DNA from: M0103 sp040386155
GTDB lineage: Bacteria > Bacteroidota > Bacteroidia > Flavobacteriales_D > Crocinitomicaceae
Length of the DNA: 64,000 nt
Assembly (NCBI GenBank): GCA_040386155.1
Contig: JAZKFZ010000005.1
Location: 310,001-374,000 of the forward strand
Direction: 5' to 3'
Below, piece by piece: positions 35,347 to 45,100 of the stretch; position 1 is the first letter of the stretch; the number at the start of each line of letters is the position of its first letter. The notes below the pieces were generated by a model, which had not been told where the DNA came from, did not search any database, and worked only from the letters and a program-made list of their open reading frames with translations. Made by a program: the position numbers and the translations under genes.

Positions 35347-36380
35347 TGTTAGACATCGCACAAATAGCAGCACGCATAAAAACACCGCAAATTTGTAGCC
35401 GTGAGGAAATCCCTTTTCTTAAAGAATTGTGTCATAAATATCCTTTCAGTCAAAGTTTTCCGATGCTGTATCTGCGTACTTTGGCAGCAACAAACGACAT
35501 TCATTTTGAGGAAGAATTGCAAAAACATGCTTTCAAAATAACAAATAGAGCTCAACTTTTCAGGATCATTCAATCAGTGAACAAAGTTGAAGAAATTGCC
35601 TCAGTAATTGAAACGGAGATTCCTCAAGATGAAATAAGTGAACAAGAGAAAATTGAAGTTAAAATAGAAGAGATTCAAACTGCGATTGAAATAGTTCAAG
35701 AGCATGCTCAGACAAAAGAAGTTGCAACAGAACTAGAAGATCAGGAAGGAAAAGTTGAAACTACTAAGGTTGTTCAGATGTTCGAACCGGAGGAACAAAT
35801 AAATCCGCCCGAAGAACTTATTGAAGATTATACGATTGAAGAACCAATTTCTGATAACATTACTGAGAACGATGTACTTGCCTTCGAAAAACAAATCTTG
35901 TCGAGTGCATTGGCTGCTAGTTATCATTTGAAACCGTTATCTGAAGAAGAGAAAAAAAATCCAGCGCATGATACCAAAATCAATGAAAAATCAAAACTAG
36001 TAACAGAAGAAGAAAATGATAATAAAAAATCATTCGTTTCTTGGTTGAATTCCAATGCCAACGCACACCGCTTTTTTGATATCGATAAAGCGAAAATCGA
36101 TGCCGTGGCAGCCATCTCCTCGGAAGATAAAACAGTTATAAAAGAGGAAGAAGTTCAATTAAAAACGAAGAAGGAATTTTACTCCGCAGCTAAAAAAGCA
36201 AAAGCAAGTATTGAGCTGTCTAGCAATGCAGTAAGCGAAACTTTAGCCAAAATATTTAGCCTCCAAGGTAATTTTCCGAAAGCAATTTTTGTTTATGAGC
36301 AATTAATCTTGCTTTATCCAGAAAAAAAGACTTACTTTGCAACCCAAATTGAAGAATTAAAAACAAAATTAAATCCATAA
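35346..36380 (+). CDS. Acidic protein with C-terminal TPR-like tail
   Basis: A 344-residue protein of unknown function. Residues 1-75 are helical (CSREEIPFLKELCHKYPFSQ); the middle, about 90-260, is highly acidic and glutamate-rich and probably disordered. The last 50 residues form a TPR-like helix pair (SETLAKIFSLQGNFPKAIFV, then YEQLILLYPEKKTYFATQIE). It has no signal peptide. Homologs lie between lptE and secG in many Bacteroidota. Its start overlaps the lptE stop by one base. Confidence 0.7.
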   Translation: MLDIAQIAARIKTPQICSREEIPFLKELCHKYPFSQSFPMLYLRTLAATNDIHFEEELQKHAFKITNRAQLFRIIQSVNKVEEIASVIETEIPQDEISEQEKIEVKIEEIQTAIEIVQEHAQTKEVATELEDQEGKVETTKVVQMFEPEEQINPPEELIEDYTIEEPISDNITENDVLAFEKQILSSALAASYHLKPLSEEEKKNPAHDTKINEKSKLVTEEENDNKKSFVSWLNSNANAHRFFDIDKAKIDAVAAISSEDKTVIKEEEVQLKTKKEFYSAAKKAKASIELSSNAVSETLAKIFSLQGNFPKAIFVYEQLILLYPEKKTYFATQIEELKTKLNP

Positions 36381-36382
36381 GA

Positions 36383-36700
36383 ATGACTACTTTATTCTCT
36401 TTGTTGATCATTATTGCTAGCATATTGCTAATTATCGTTGTATTTGTTCAAAATCCTAAAGGTGGAGGCTTAAGCAGTGATTTCGGTGCTGCACAGCAAA
36501 TCGGAGGTGTTCAAAAAACAAATGATTTCATTGAAAAAGCTACCTGGACGTTGGCTGGTGTTGTTATGATATTGAGTATCATTTTAACAATTAAAGCAAA
36601 ATCTGTTAACCCAACTGTTGAAGAAGAACCTGCACCAACTGAACAAGGTGCCCAAGGCGCAAAAGGTCAACAACAACAAAAACCTGCATCAAAGCCGTAA
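36383..36700 (+). CDS. secG: Preprotein translocase subunit SecG
   Basis: A 105-residue inner-membrane protein with two transmembrane helices (about 3-22 and 52-73). The cytoplasmic loop between them has the SecG motif VQNPKGGGLSSDFG, and the tail is rich in Pro, Gln and Ala. SecG assists SecYEG translocation. It is the last gene of the miaB run and is followed by a strong terminator. Confidence 0.94.
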   Translation: MTTLFSLLIIIASILLIIVVFVQNPKGGGLSSDFGAAQQIGGVQKTNDFIEKATWTLAGVVMILSIILTIKAKSVNPTVEEEPAPTEQGAQGAKGQQQQKPASKP

Positions 36701-36723
36701 TTGCTTTTAAAATATTAATGATG

Positions 36724-36760
36724 AAAATGTCAGTATGTCAGCCATACTGACATTTTTTTT
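36724..36760 (+). terminator. Intrinsic terminator after secG
   Basis: AAAATGTCAGTATG (36724-36737) pairs perfectly with CATACTGACATTTT (36743-36756) around a 5-base loop; T's continue to 36760. Confidence 0.92.
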
Positions 36761-36775
36761 ACCTTAAAATGCACT

Positions 36776-36807
36776 TTTGTCTCGTTTATTCTATTGGCAT
36801 AAATTTG
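36776..36807 (+). promoter_or_regulatory. groESL promoter (TTTG-N20-TAAATTTG)
   Basis: TTTG at 36776-36779 and TAAATTTG at 36800-36807 match the housekeeping consensus, 33 bp before groES. No CIRCE-type inverted repeat (TTAGCACTC/GAGTGCTAA) is present, so HrcA control at this site is not supported. Confidence 0.75.
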
Positions 36808-36839
36808 GGGCACTTAATAAAAATAACAAATCATAATAT

Positions 36840-37115
36840 ATGTCATTAAAATTCAAACCCCTGGCAGACAGAGTTCTGATTGAACCTGTACCCGTAGAAC
36901 AAAAAACGGCGAGCGGAATTATCATTCCAGATACAGCGAAAGAAAAACCACTTCAAGGAAAAGTTGTCGCTGCTGGTAAAGGTAAAACAGATGAGCCGAT
37001 GACAGTAAAAGTAGGAGATATTGTGCTATATGGTCAGTATTCAGGAACAGAAATTAAAATTGAAGGTAAAGATTATTTGATCATGCGTGAATCAGATATC
37101 TACGGAATTTTTTAA
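36840..37115 (+). CDS. groES: Co-chaperonin GroES
   Basis: A 91-residue co-chaperonin that caps GroEL. It has FKPLADRVLIEPVPVEQKTA, the mobile loop ASGIIIPDTAKEKPLQG and YGQYSGTEIKIEGKDYLIMR. Length and arrangement are standard. groEL follows after 26 bp. Confidence 0.98.
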   Translation: MSLKFKPLADRVLIEPVPVEQKTASGIIIPDTAKEKPLQGKVVAAGKGKTDEPMTVKVGDIVLYGQYSGTEIKIEGKDYLIMRESDIYGIF

Positions 37116-37141
37116 ATAAAAATTAAGCAATTAAAATTAAG

Positions 37142-38779
37142 ATGGCAAAAGTATTGTATTTCGATGTGGAAGCACGCGAAAAATTAAAGAAAGGAGTTGA
37201 CACACTAGCAAACGCAGTGAAAGTGACACTTGGACCAAAAGGTCGCAACGTAGTTATCGGAAAGAAATTTGGCGCTCCGCACATCACAAAAGATGGCGTA
37301 ACCGTTGCAAAAGAAATCGAATTAAAAGATCCAGTTGAAAACTTGGGTGCTCAAATGGTGAAAGAAGTTGCTGCAAAAACAGCAGACATCGCGGGTGATG
37401 GTACCACTACGGCAACTGTGTTAGCTCAAGCAATTGTAACAGCAGGATTGAAAAATGTTGCTGCAGGAGCAAATCCAATGGACTTGAAAAGAGGAATTGA
37501 CAAAGGCGTTGCTGAAGTTGTAAAAAACTTAAAAAAGATGTCGAAAGAAGTTGGTTCCGACAATGAAAAGATCAAACAAATTGCAACAATTTCTGCAAAT
37601 AACGACGATACAATTGGTGCGTTGATAGCGAAAGCAATGAAAGTAGTTGGAAACGACGGCGTAATTACTGTTGAAGAAGCGAAAGGTACTGAAACAGAGG
37701 TAAAAACAGTAGATGGAATGCAGTTCGACAGAGGTTATTTATCTCCGTATTTCGTTACCAATACAGACAAGATGATCACTGAAATGGAAAATCCATTGAT
37801 TTTGATTAGCGAGAAAAAAATCTCTAACATGAAGGAATTACTTCCAATCTTGGAACCAGTAGTTCAAGCAGGTCGTTCTTTATTGATTATTGCTGAAGAT
37901 GTAGAAAACGATGCATTAGCAACATTGGTAGTGAATCGTTTGCGTGCCAATCTAAAAATTGCAGCTGTGAAAGCACCAGGATTTGGAGATCGTAGAAAAG
38001 CAATGTTAGAAGATATCGCAATTTTGACGGGTGCAACAGTAATTTCTGAAGAACGTGGAATTACCTTAGAGGGCGCTACAATGGAGTACCTTGGTACTGC
38101 TGAAAAAATTGAAATCGATAAAGACAACACCACTATCATCAATGGTGCTGGAAAAAAAGCAGATATTGCAGCACGTGTAGGACAAATCAAAACACAAGTA
38201 GAAAATACTACTTCTGATTACGATAAAGAAAAATTGCAAGAGCGCCTTGCTAAATTAGCTGGCGGAGTTGCAGTATTGTACGTTGGTGCTCCTACAGAAG
38301 TTGAAATGAAAGAGAAGAAGGATCGCGTTGATGATGCCTTAGCTGCAACAAGAGCTGCAGTTCAAGAAGGAATTGTTCCAGGAGGAGGCGTTGCGTTTAT
38401 CCGTGCAATTGAATCCTTGGATAAATTGAAAGGCGATAACGAAGACGAACTTACTGGTATTCAAATTGTGAAACGTGCTGCAGAAGAACCTTTGCGTCAA
38501 ATTATTGCTAATGCAGGTGGAGAAGGAGCTGTAATCGTTCAACGCGTGCGCGAAGGTAAAGATGACTTCGGCTACAACGCTAGAACGGAGACGTTTGAAA
38601 AATTGTATAAAGCTGGTGTTATTGACCCAACAAAAGTAACTCGTATTGCTATTGAGAATGCTGCATCTATTGCTGCCATGTTATTGACTACTGAATGTGT
38701 AGTTGTAGATGAGCCAGAAGATGAGAGTGCTGGACACATGCATGGAGGTATGCAAGGCGGGATGCCAGGTATGATGTAG
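37142..38779 (+). CDS. groEL: Chaperonin GroEL
   Basis: A 545-residue chaperonin. Equatorial nucleotide-binding motifs are KVTLGPKGRNVVI and ADIAGDGTTTATVLAQ; the apical and hinge regions follow (GMQFDRGYLSPYFVTN, APGFGDRRKAMLEDIA) and GIVPGGGVAFIRA returns to the equatorial domain. The tail is the typical Gly/Met-rich HMHGGMQGGMPGMM. The stop codon is directly followed by a dispersed repeat. Confidence 0.98.
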   Translation: MAKVLYFDVEAREKLKKGVDTLANAVKVTLGPKGRNVVIGKKFGAPHITKDGVTVAKEIELKDPVENLGAQMVKEVAAKTADIAGDGTTTATVLAQAIVTAGLKNVAAGANPMDLKRGIDKGVAEVVKNLKKMSKEVGSDNEKIKQIATISANNDDTIGALIAKAMKVVGNDGVITVEEAKGTETEVKTVDGMQFDRGYLSPYFVTNTDKMITEMENPLILISEKKISNMKELLPILEPVVQAGRSLLIIAEDVENDALATLVVNRLRANLKIAAVKAPGFGDRRKAMLEDIAILTGATVISEERGITLEGATMEYLGTAEKIEIDKDNTTIINGAGKKADIAARVGQIKTQVENTTSDYDKEKLQERLAKLAGGVAVLYVGAPTEVEMKEKKDRVDDALAATRAAVQEGIVPGGGVAFIRAIESLDKLKGDNEDELTGIQIVKRAAEEPLRQIIANAGGEGAVIVQRVREGKDDFGYNARTETFEKLYKAGVIDPTKVTRIAIENAASIAAMLLTTECVVVDEPEDESAGHMHGGMQGGMPGMM

Positions 38780-38780
38780 C

Positions 38781-38818
38781 TTCGACAGGCTCAGCTACCA
38801 TCGACAAGCTCAGCTACC
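38781..38818 (+). repeat. Two tandem 19-bp copies of a dispersed repeat after groEL
   Basis: TTCGACAGGCTCAGCTACC (38781-38799) is followed immediately by ATCGACAAGCTCAGCTACC (38800-38818). A relative with the same core is at the trmB stop (3811-3852). Confidence 0.7.
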
Positions 38819-38845
38819 TTTTAGTTAGATAAAATACTGCAATAT

Positions 38846-38877
38846 ATTCCGTGAGGCTTCGGCTGAACGGAATTTTT
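38846..38877 (+). terminator. Candidate groESL terminator
   Basis: ATTCCGT (38846-38852) and ACGGAAT (38867-38873) pair around a 14-base loop with its own GGCTTCGGCT hairpin possibility; TTTTT follows. Confidence 0.6.
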
Positions 38878-38929
38878 CGGTCGCTGCTTCCCGACTTGCT
38901 CGGATAGCGGAGAACGTCAATATAAAGAG

Positions 38930-38960
38930 ACTCCTCTGATTTTTCAGGGGAGTTTTTTTT
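38930..38960 (+). terminator. Second terminator downstream of groESL
   Basis: ACTCCTCTG (38930-38938) pairs with CAGGGGAGT (38945-38953, one wobble), followed by T8. It probably backs up the weaker hairpin at 38846. Confidence 0.75.
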
Positions 38961-39120
38961 GTCAAAAAATTAGCAACCACCTAAAAGGCTCAATAAAAGA
39001 AGAGCTAACTACATCAAAAGTGCAGTTTAGGGTACTATTAATAACTTTTATTGCTGCCAAACTACCATATTGTGTCAATAGTATTTTAAACTGCTTAAAT
39101 CACCTTTCAATTGCAAAATA
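38961..39120. other. Intergenic region between groESL and the first giant gene, nothing recognised
   Basis: The 394-bp gap from 38780 to 39173 contains the dispersed repeat, two plus-strand terminators and the minus-strand terminator described separately. In this remaining part I see no gene, tRNA or obvious regulatory element. Confidence 0.5.
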
Positions 39121-39148
39121 AAAAGGTCACTCCGAAGAGTGACCTTTT
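39121..39148 (-). terminator. Intrinsic terminator of the giant gene cluster (UUCG loop)
   Basis: GGTCACTC (39125-39132) and GAGTGACC (39137-39144) form an 8-bp stem with a four-base loop that reads TTCG on the minus strand, followed there by TTTT. A stable UUCG tetraloop terminator. Confidence 0.9.
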
Positions 39149-39173
39149 TACTTATTAGTGGTTGGTATTTACA

Positions 39174-42100
39174 TTAATATCCTTGTATTACTACAAGTTC
39201 TTTTGTGATTAACTTAGATTCAGTTACAATTTGAACTAAGTATTTACCACTCGCAAGTGAAGATCCATTCACTGATTTATTCATCAAGTCAACATCCACT
39301 CCTACTGCTCTTCCAGTCATATCGTACACCATGATAGCTTCAATTTGACCTTCGTAGTTGATTTGGAAAGAACCATTCAATGAAGGATTTGGATAAAGAA
39401 CCACATCAGCGAAATCTACCTCATCAACTCCAACCGTAGTCGTAGATTGACAGTTTGAAGTATCAGCACATCCACCTACAGTTACAATTACACCATAGTT
39501 ACCATTTGCAATTGGAGAGAAAGTTGGACCATTCGCTCCAGCAATTGGAGTTCCTGTTGAACAATCAAACCATTGGTAAGAATCTGCATTTGCATTGTCT
39601 ACTGAAATTGTGTTTCCACCAATTGAAGTTGTAGCAACTGGATTCACGAGGTCATTCACTGTCACGTCGAATGAACAAGAAACCATGTTTCCAGCATTGT
39701 CAGCCAATGTATAAGTAACAGTTGTCGTTCCGATAGCGAAAGATTCACCAGAGAAGTGACTTTGTGTTACAATTAAACCTGGGCAGTTATCACTGAACGT
39801 TGGTGCTTGCCAAGAGGCTACTGCGCTACAATCGTTCGCTTTTATTGTATTTGCAACAATATTAGAAGGACAATTAGCGATCACTGGCATTTCATTGTCT
39901 ACAATTGTGATATTGAATCCACATGTGAATGAGTTTCCACTACCATCTACTACTGTAAACTCTTGGTATGTTGTTCCAATTGGGAACAAGTCACCAGATA
40001 CATATCCACTTCCATCTGTTTGAGTGAAGCTAGCGATACTACAGTTGTCTGAATGAGCAGGAACTGCATACGTTACACTTCTGCCACAGAATCCTGGAGT
40101 ATTGTTTAAGTTGATATCAGCAGCACAAACGATCGTTGGAAGTTCATTATCTACAACTGTTACTGTTTGAGCACACATTGTTGAATTTCCTGATCCATCT
40201 ACTACTGTCCAAGTCACTGTCGTAGTTCCCAATGGGAACGTTGCAGGTGCATTGCTTGTTATTGATGCTACTGAGCAGTTATCAGCCGTTGCAGGAACAG
40301 CTAATGTCATTGTTGCCGAACATACGCCTGGATCATTGTTTACGGTCATTGGACCAGCACAGATAATCGACGGTGCTTGTGTATCAACTACTGTTACTGT
40401 TTGAGTACATGTAGCCGTATTTCCAGAACCATCCAAAACAGTCCATGTTACTGTAGTTGTTCCTAATGGGAACGTTGCAGGTGCATTGTTCGTCACAGAT
40501 GCCACTGTACAGTTGTCTGTTGTTACTGGAGTTCCAAGTGCTAGACCAGTTGTACCACAAGTACCTAAATCTGCAGGAACTGTCATATTTGCTGGACAAG
40601 CTATCGTTGGAAGTTGAGTGTCTACAACCGTTACAGTTTGAGTACAAGTAGCAAGGTTGCCAGAACCATCTACAACTGTCCAAGTTACTGTTGTTACTCC
40701 TAAAGGATAAACTACAGGAGCGTTGTTCGATACAGATGCCACTGAACAGTTATCAGCCGTTGTTGGAGTTCCTAAAGCTACAGCAGTCGCAGTACATTGA
40801 CCAGCAGAAGCTGGAACAGTTACCGCAATTGGACAAGTAATCGTAGGAAGTTCGATATCTACAACCGTAATTGGTTGCACACATGTTGCAGAATTTCCTG
40901 AAATATCTGTAACGGTCCAAGTAACTACAGTGGTCCCTAATGTAAATGCTACTGGAGCATTGTTAGTTACAGAAGCCACTGTACAGTTATCAGAGGTCAC
41001 TGGTGTTCCAAGTGCTACACCTGTTGCCGTACAAGCTGTATTTGTATTTACAGTCATTGGCGCTGGGCAAGCAATAATTGGGTTTTGGTTATCTACTACA
41101 GTTACAGTTTGCGTACAAGTAGCTACGTTACCAGAACCATCAACTACCGTCCAAACAACATTTGTTGCGCCTAAAGCATACACTGAAGGTGCGTTGTTTG
41201 TAATGGAAGCGATTGAGCAGTTGTCAGCTGTAACTGGAGTACCCAATGCAACTGAAGTTGCTGTACACGTTCCACCTGTTGTGCTTACCGTTACGTTGGA
41301 AGGACAAGCGATAGTTGGTGCTTGCGTATCTATTACTGTTACAATTTGAACACAAGTTGCTGTATTTCCAGCACCATCAGTTACTGTCCAAGTAATTGAA
41401 GTAGCACCTAATGGGAATGTTGTTGGAGCATTGTTCGTTACCGATACCACTGTGCAATTGTCGCTTGCAACTGGAGTTCCAATGACTACACCTGTTGCAA
41501 CACACGTTCCAGCATTAGAAGGAACTGATAAGTTTGCAGGACAAGCAATCGTTGGTAATTCAGTATCAACCACTGTTACAACTTGTGCACATGATGCTGT
41601 GTTTCCTGCACCGTCAGTTACTGTCCATGTTACTGTTGTATTTCCTAAAGGATAGACAGCAGGTGCATTGTTGGTCACAGAAGCAACAGTACAATTATCA
41701 GTTGTTGTTGGAGTACCAAGAACAACTGAGGTAGCTACACAAGATCCTGCATCTGCAGAAACCGTGAAGGAAGCAGGACAAGTAATCGTTGGCATTTGAT
41801 TGTCAACTACTGTCACAAATTGCGTACAGAATGTTTGATTTCCAGAACCATCAGTCACAGTCCAAATTACCGTGGTAACTCCTAATGGATATGTTACTGG
41901 TGCATTGTTGACAACTGAAGCAATTGAACAATTGTCTGCAACTGTCGGTGAGCCTAAAGCTACTGCTGTTGCAGAACACATTCCAGCATCAGCTGGAACA
42001 ATGATTGCAGCTGGACAAGTTACTATTGGCGCTTGATTATCAGTTACAGTTACCAATTGAGTACATGTTGACATATTTCCTGAACCGTCAGTTACACTCC

Positions 42101-45100
42101 AAGTCACTGTTGTATTTCCTAATGGGAAAATAACTGGCGCATTGTTAGTCACTGAGGCAACAGTGCAATTATCAGCAGTTAATGGTACACCAAGTGCAAC
42201 ACCAGAAGCAGTACAAAGTCCTAGATCAGAAGAAACAATTACTGTTGCTGGACAAATGATTGTTGGCATTTGAGTATCCATTACAGTTACAACTTGCACA
42301 CAAGAAGCACTATTTCCAGATCCATCAACTACCGTCCATGTTACTGTTGTATTTCCTAACGGGAAGATGGCAGGTGCATTGTTAGTTACTGAAGCAACAG
42401 TACAATTATCAGCAGTTACTGGCGTACCTAAAGTAACACCGATCGCCGTACACGTTCCAAAATCAGCCGGTACAATTACTGTTGCAGGACAAGTAATAGT
42501 TGGCAATTCATTATCTGTAACCGTCACAGTTTGTGCACATGTTGCAGTATTTCCAGAACCATCAACTACTGTCCAAGTTACTGTGGTATTTCCTAATGGG
42601 AATGTCATTGGTGCATTGTTTGTTACCGAAGCAACAGAGCAGTTATCACTAGTCACTGGAGTTCCTAATACTACTGAAGAAGCTGAACAAATTCCAGCAT
42701 CAGCAGAAACAGTAACCATTGAAGGACAAGTAATCATTGGCATCTCATTATCTGAAACTGTTACCGTTTGAGTACACGTTGCTACATTTCCAGAACCATC
42801 TGTAACTGTCCAAGTTACTGTTGTCATTCCAAGAGGGAATGCTACTGGAGCGTTGTTAATCACTGTAGCAACCGAGCAATTGTCATTAGCAACCGGAGTT
42901 CCTAAAGCAACACCTGAAGCCACACACGATCCTGCATCAGCAAATGCTGTTACGTTTGCAGGACATGTAATTGTTGGTAATTCATTATCTGTTACAGTAA
43001 CTGTTTGAGAACATGTAGCAGTGTTACCTGCTCCGTCTGTCACTGTCCAGAGTACAGTTGTTGTACCAAGACTAAAGTTAACTGGAGCATTATTTGTTAC
43101 CGATGCAACGGAGCAATTATCAGCTGTCAATGGAGCAACCAATACAACTCCTGTAGCGATGCAAGTTCCAGCGTCTGATGATACTGTAATGTTTGCAGGA
43201 CAAGTGATAGTTGGTACTTGTGTATCGATAACTGTTACTGTTTGAGTACAAGTAGAAGTACTTCCGGCAGCATCTGTCACCGTCCAAGTAACTATTGTTG
43301 TTCCTAGTGGATATGAAATTGGACCATTATTCGTCACTGACGCAACTGAACAATTATCACTAGTTGCAGGAGTGCCTAATACTACCCCGATTGCATTACA
43401 AGAACCAAACAATGCTGGAACAGTAATGTTAGATGGGCAAGTGATTGAAGGTGCCTCAGTGTCAACAACTGTAATAAATTGAGAACACGTTGCAGAATTT
43501 CCTTGAACATCAGTAACTGTCCAAGTTACCATTGTAACTCCCAAAGGATAAGTTACTGGCGCATCGTTAGTTACTGTTGCTACAGCACAGTTGTCAACAG
43601 TACTTGGTGTTGCTAATACTAGAGTTGAATTAGAACATACACCCGCATCTGCACTTACAGATATGTTAGCTGGACAAGTAATTGTTGGATCTTCAACATC
43701 TTCAACTGTTACAATTTGAATACAAGTAGCAGTATTTCCATAGACGTCTGTTGCTGTCCAAGTAACATTGGTTGGACCAAACGGGAATACCATTGGTGCA
43801 TCATTTGTGATAGTTACCGATGTACAGTTATCTACTGCTGTTGCAGTTCCGTATGCAACACTTGATGCTGAACACAATCCTGGATCATTACTAACCAAGA
43901 CATTCCCTGGACAAGTAATTACCGGAGCAATTGGATCGATTACAGTTACCACTGCAATACAAGTTGAAGCATTTAAGCTTGGGTCTGTAACAGTTAATGT
44001 GATATTATTTGTACCAACATTAGAACAATCGAAAGCAGTGTTTGAAGCTGAAAGTACAAATCCACAAGCATCTGATGAACCACCATCGATATCAGCAGCA
44101 ACAATTGAGGCTAAGCCAAATCCATCTAAAGAGATAGAGATGTCTTGACAAACTGCTACTGGAGCAATATTGTCAATCACTGTTACATCTGAAGTACATG
44201 TTGAAACATTTCCGTTTACGTCTGTTACTGTTAAAGTAACTGTGTTTGGATTACCTGCGATATCTGAACAAGCAAACGCCGTGTTATCTAAAGCTAGTGA
44301 AGCAATTCCACATGCATCATTTGATCCATTGTTAATGTCTCCTGTTGTCAATGTAGCAACTCCAGTTACATCTAAGTAGATATCAAATGTTGGTTGACAA
44401 ACTGCTACTGGAGCAATATTGTCAATCACTGTTACATCTGAAGTACATGTTGAAACATTTCCGTTTACGTCTGTTACTGTTAAAGTAACTGTGTTTGGAT
44501 TACCTGCTATATCTGAACAAGCAAACGCCGTGTTATCTAATGCCAAGGAAGCAATTCCACATGCATCATTTGATCCATTGTTAATGTCTCCTGTTGTCAA
44601 TGTAGCAACTCCAGTTACATCTAAGAATAAGTCAAATGTTGGTTGACAAACTGCCACTGGAGCAATGTTATCAATTACTGTTACATCTGAAGTACATGTT
44701 GATGCATTGCCGTTTAAATCTGTTACTATTAAAGTAACTGTGTTTGGATTACCTACGATATCTGAACAAGCAAACGCTGTGTTATCTAATGCCAAGGAAG
44801 CAATTCCACACGCATCATTTGATCCATTGTTGATGTCTCCTGTCGTCAATGTAGCAACTCCAGTTACATCTAGGTAGATATCAAATGTTGGTTGACAAAC
44901 TGCTACTGGAGCAATGTTATCAATTACTGTTACATCTGAAGTACATGTTGAAACATTTCCGTTTACGTCTGTTACTGTTAAAGTAACTGTGTTTGGATTA
45001 CCTGCGATATCTGAACAAGCAAACGCCGTGTTATCTAAAGCTAGTGAAGCAATTCCACATGCATCATTTGATCCATTGTTGATGTCTGCTGTTGTCAATG

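Noticed and set aside
36700..36839. CIRCE operator before groES
   Set aside because: No TTAGCACTC / GAGTGCTAA inverted repeat; the only inverted repeat is the secG terminator.
38780..39173. Small gene or tRNA downstream of groEL
   Set aside because: No reading frame with support and no cloverleaf; the region is explained by repeats and terminators.
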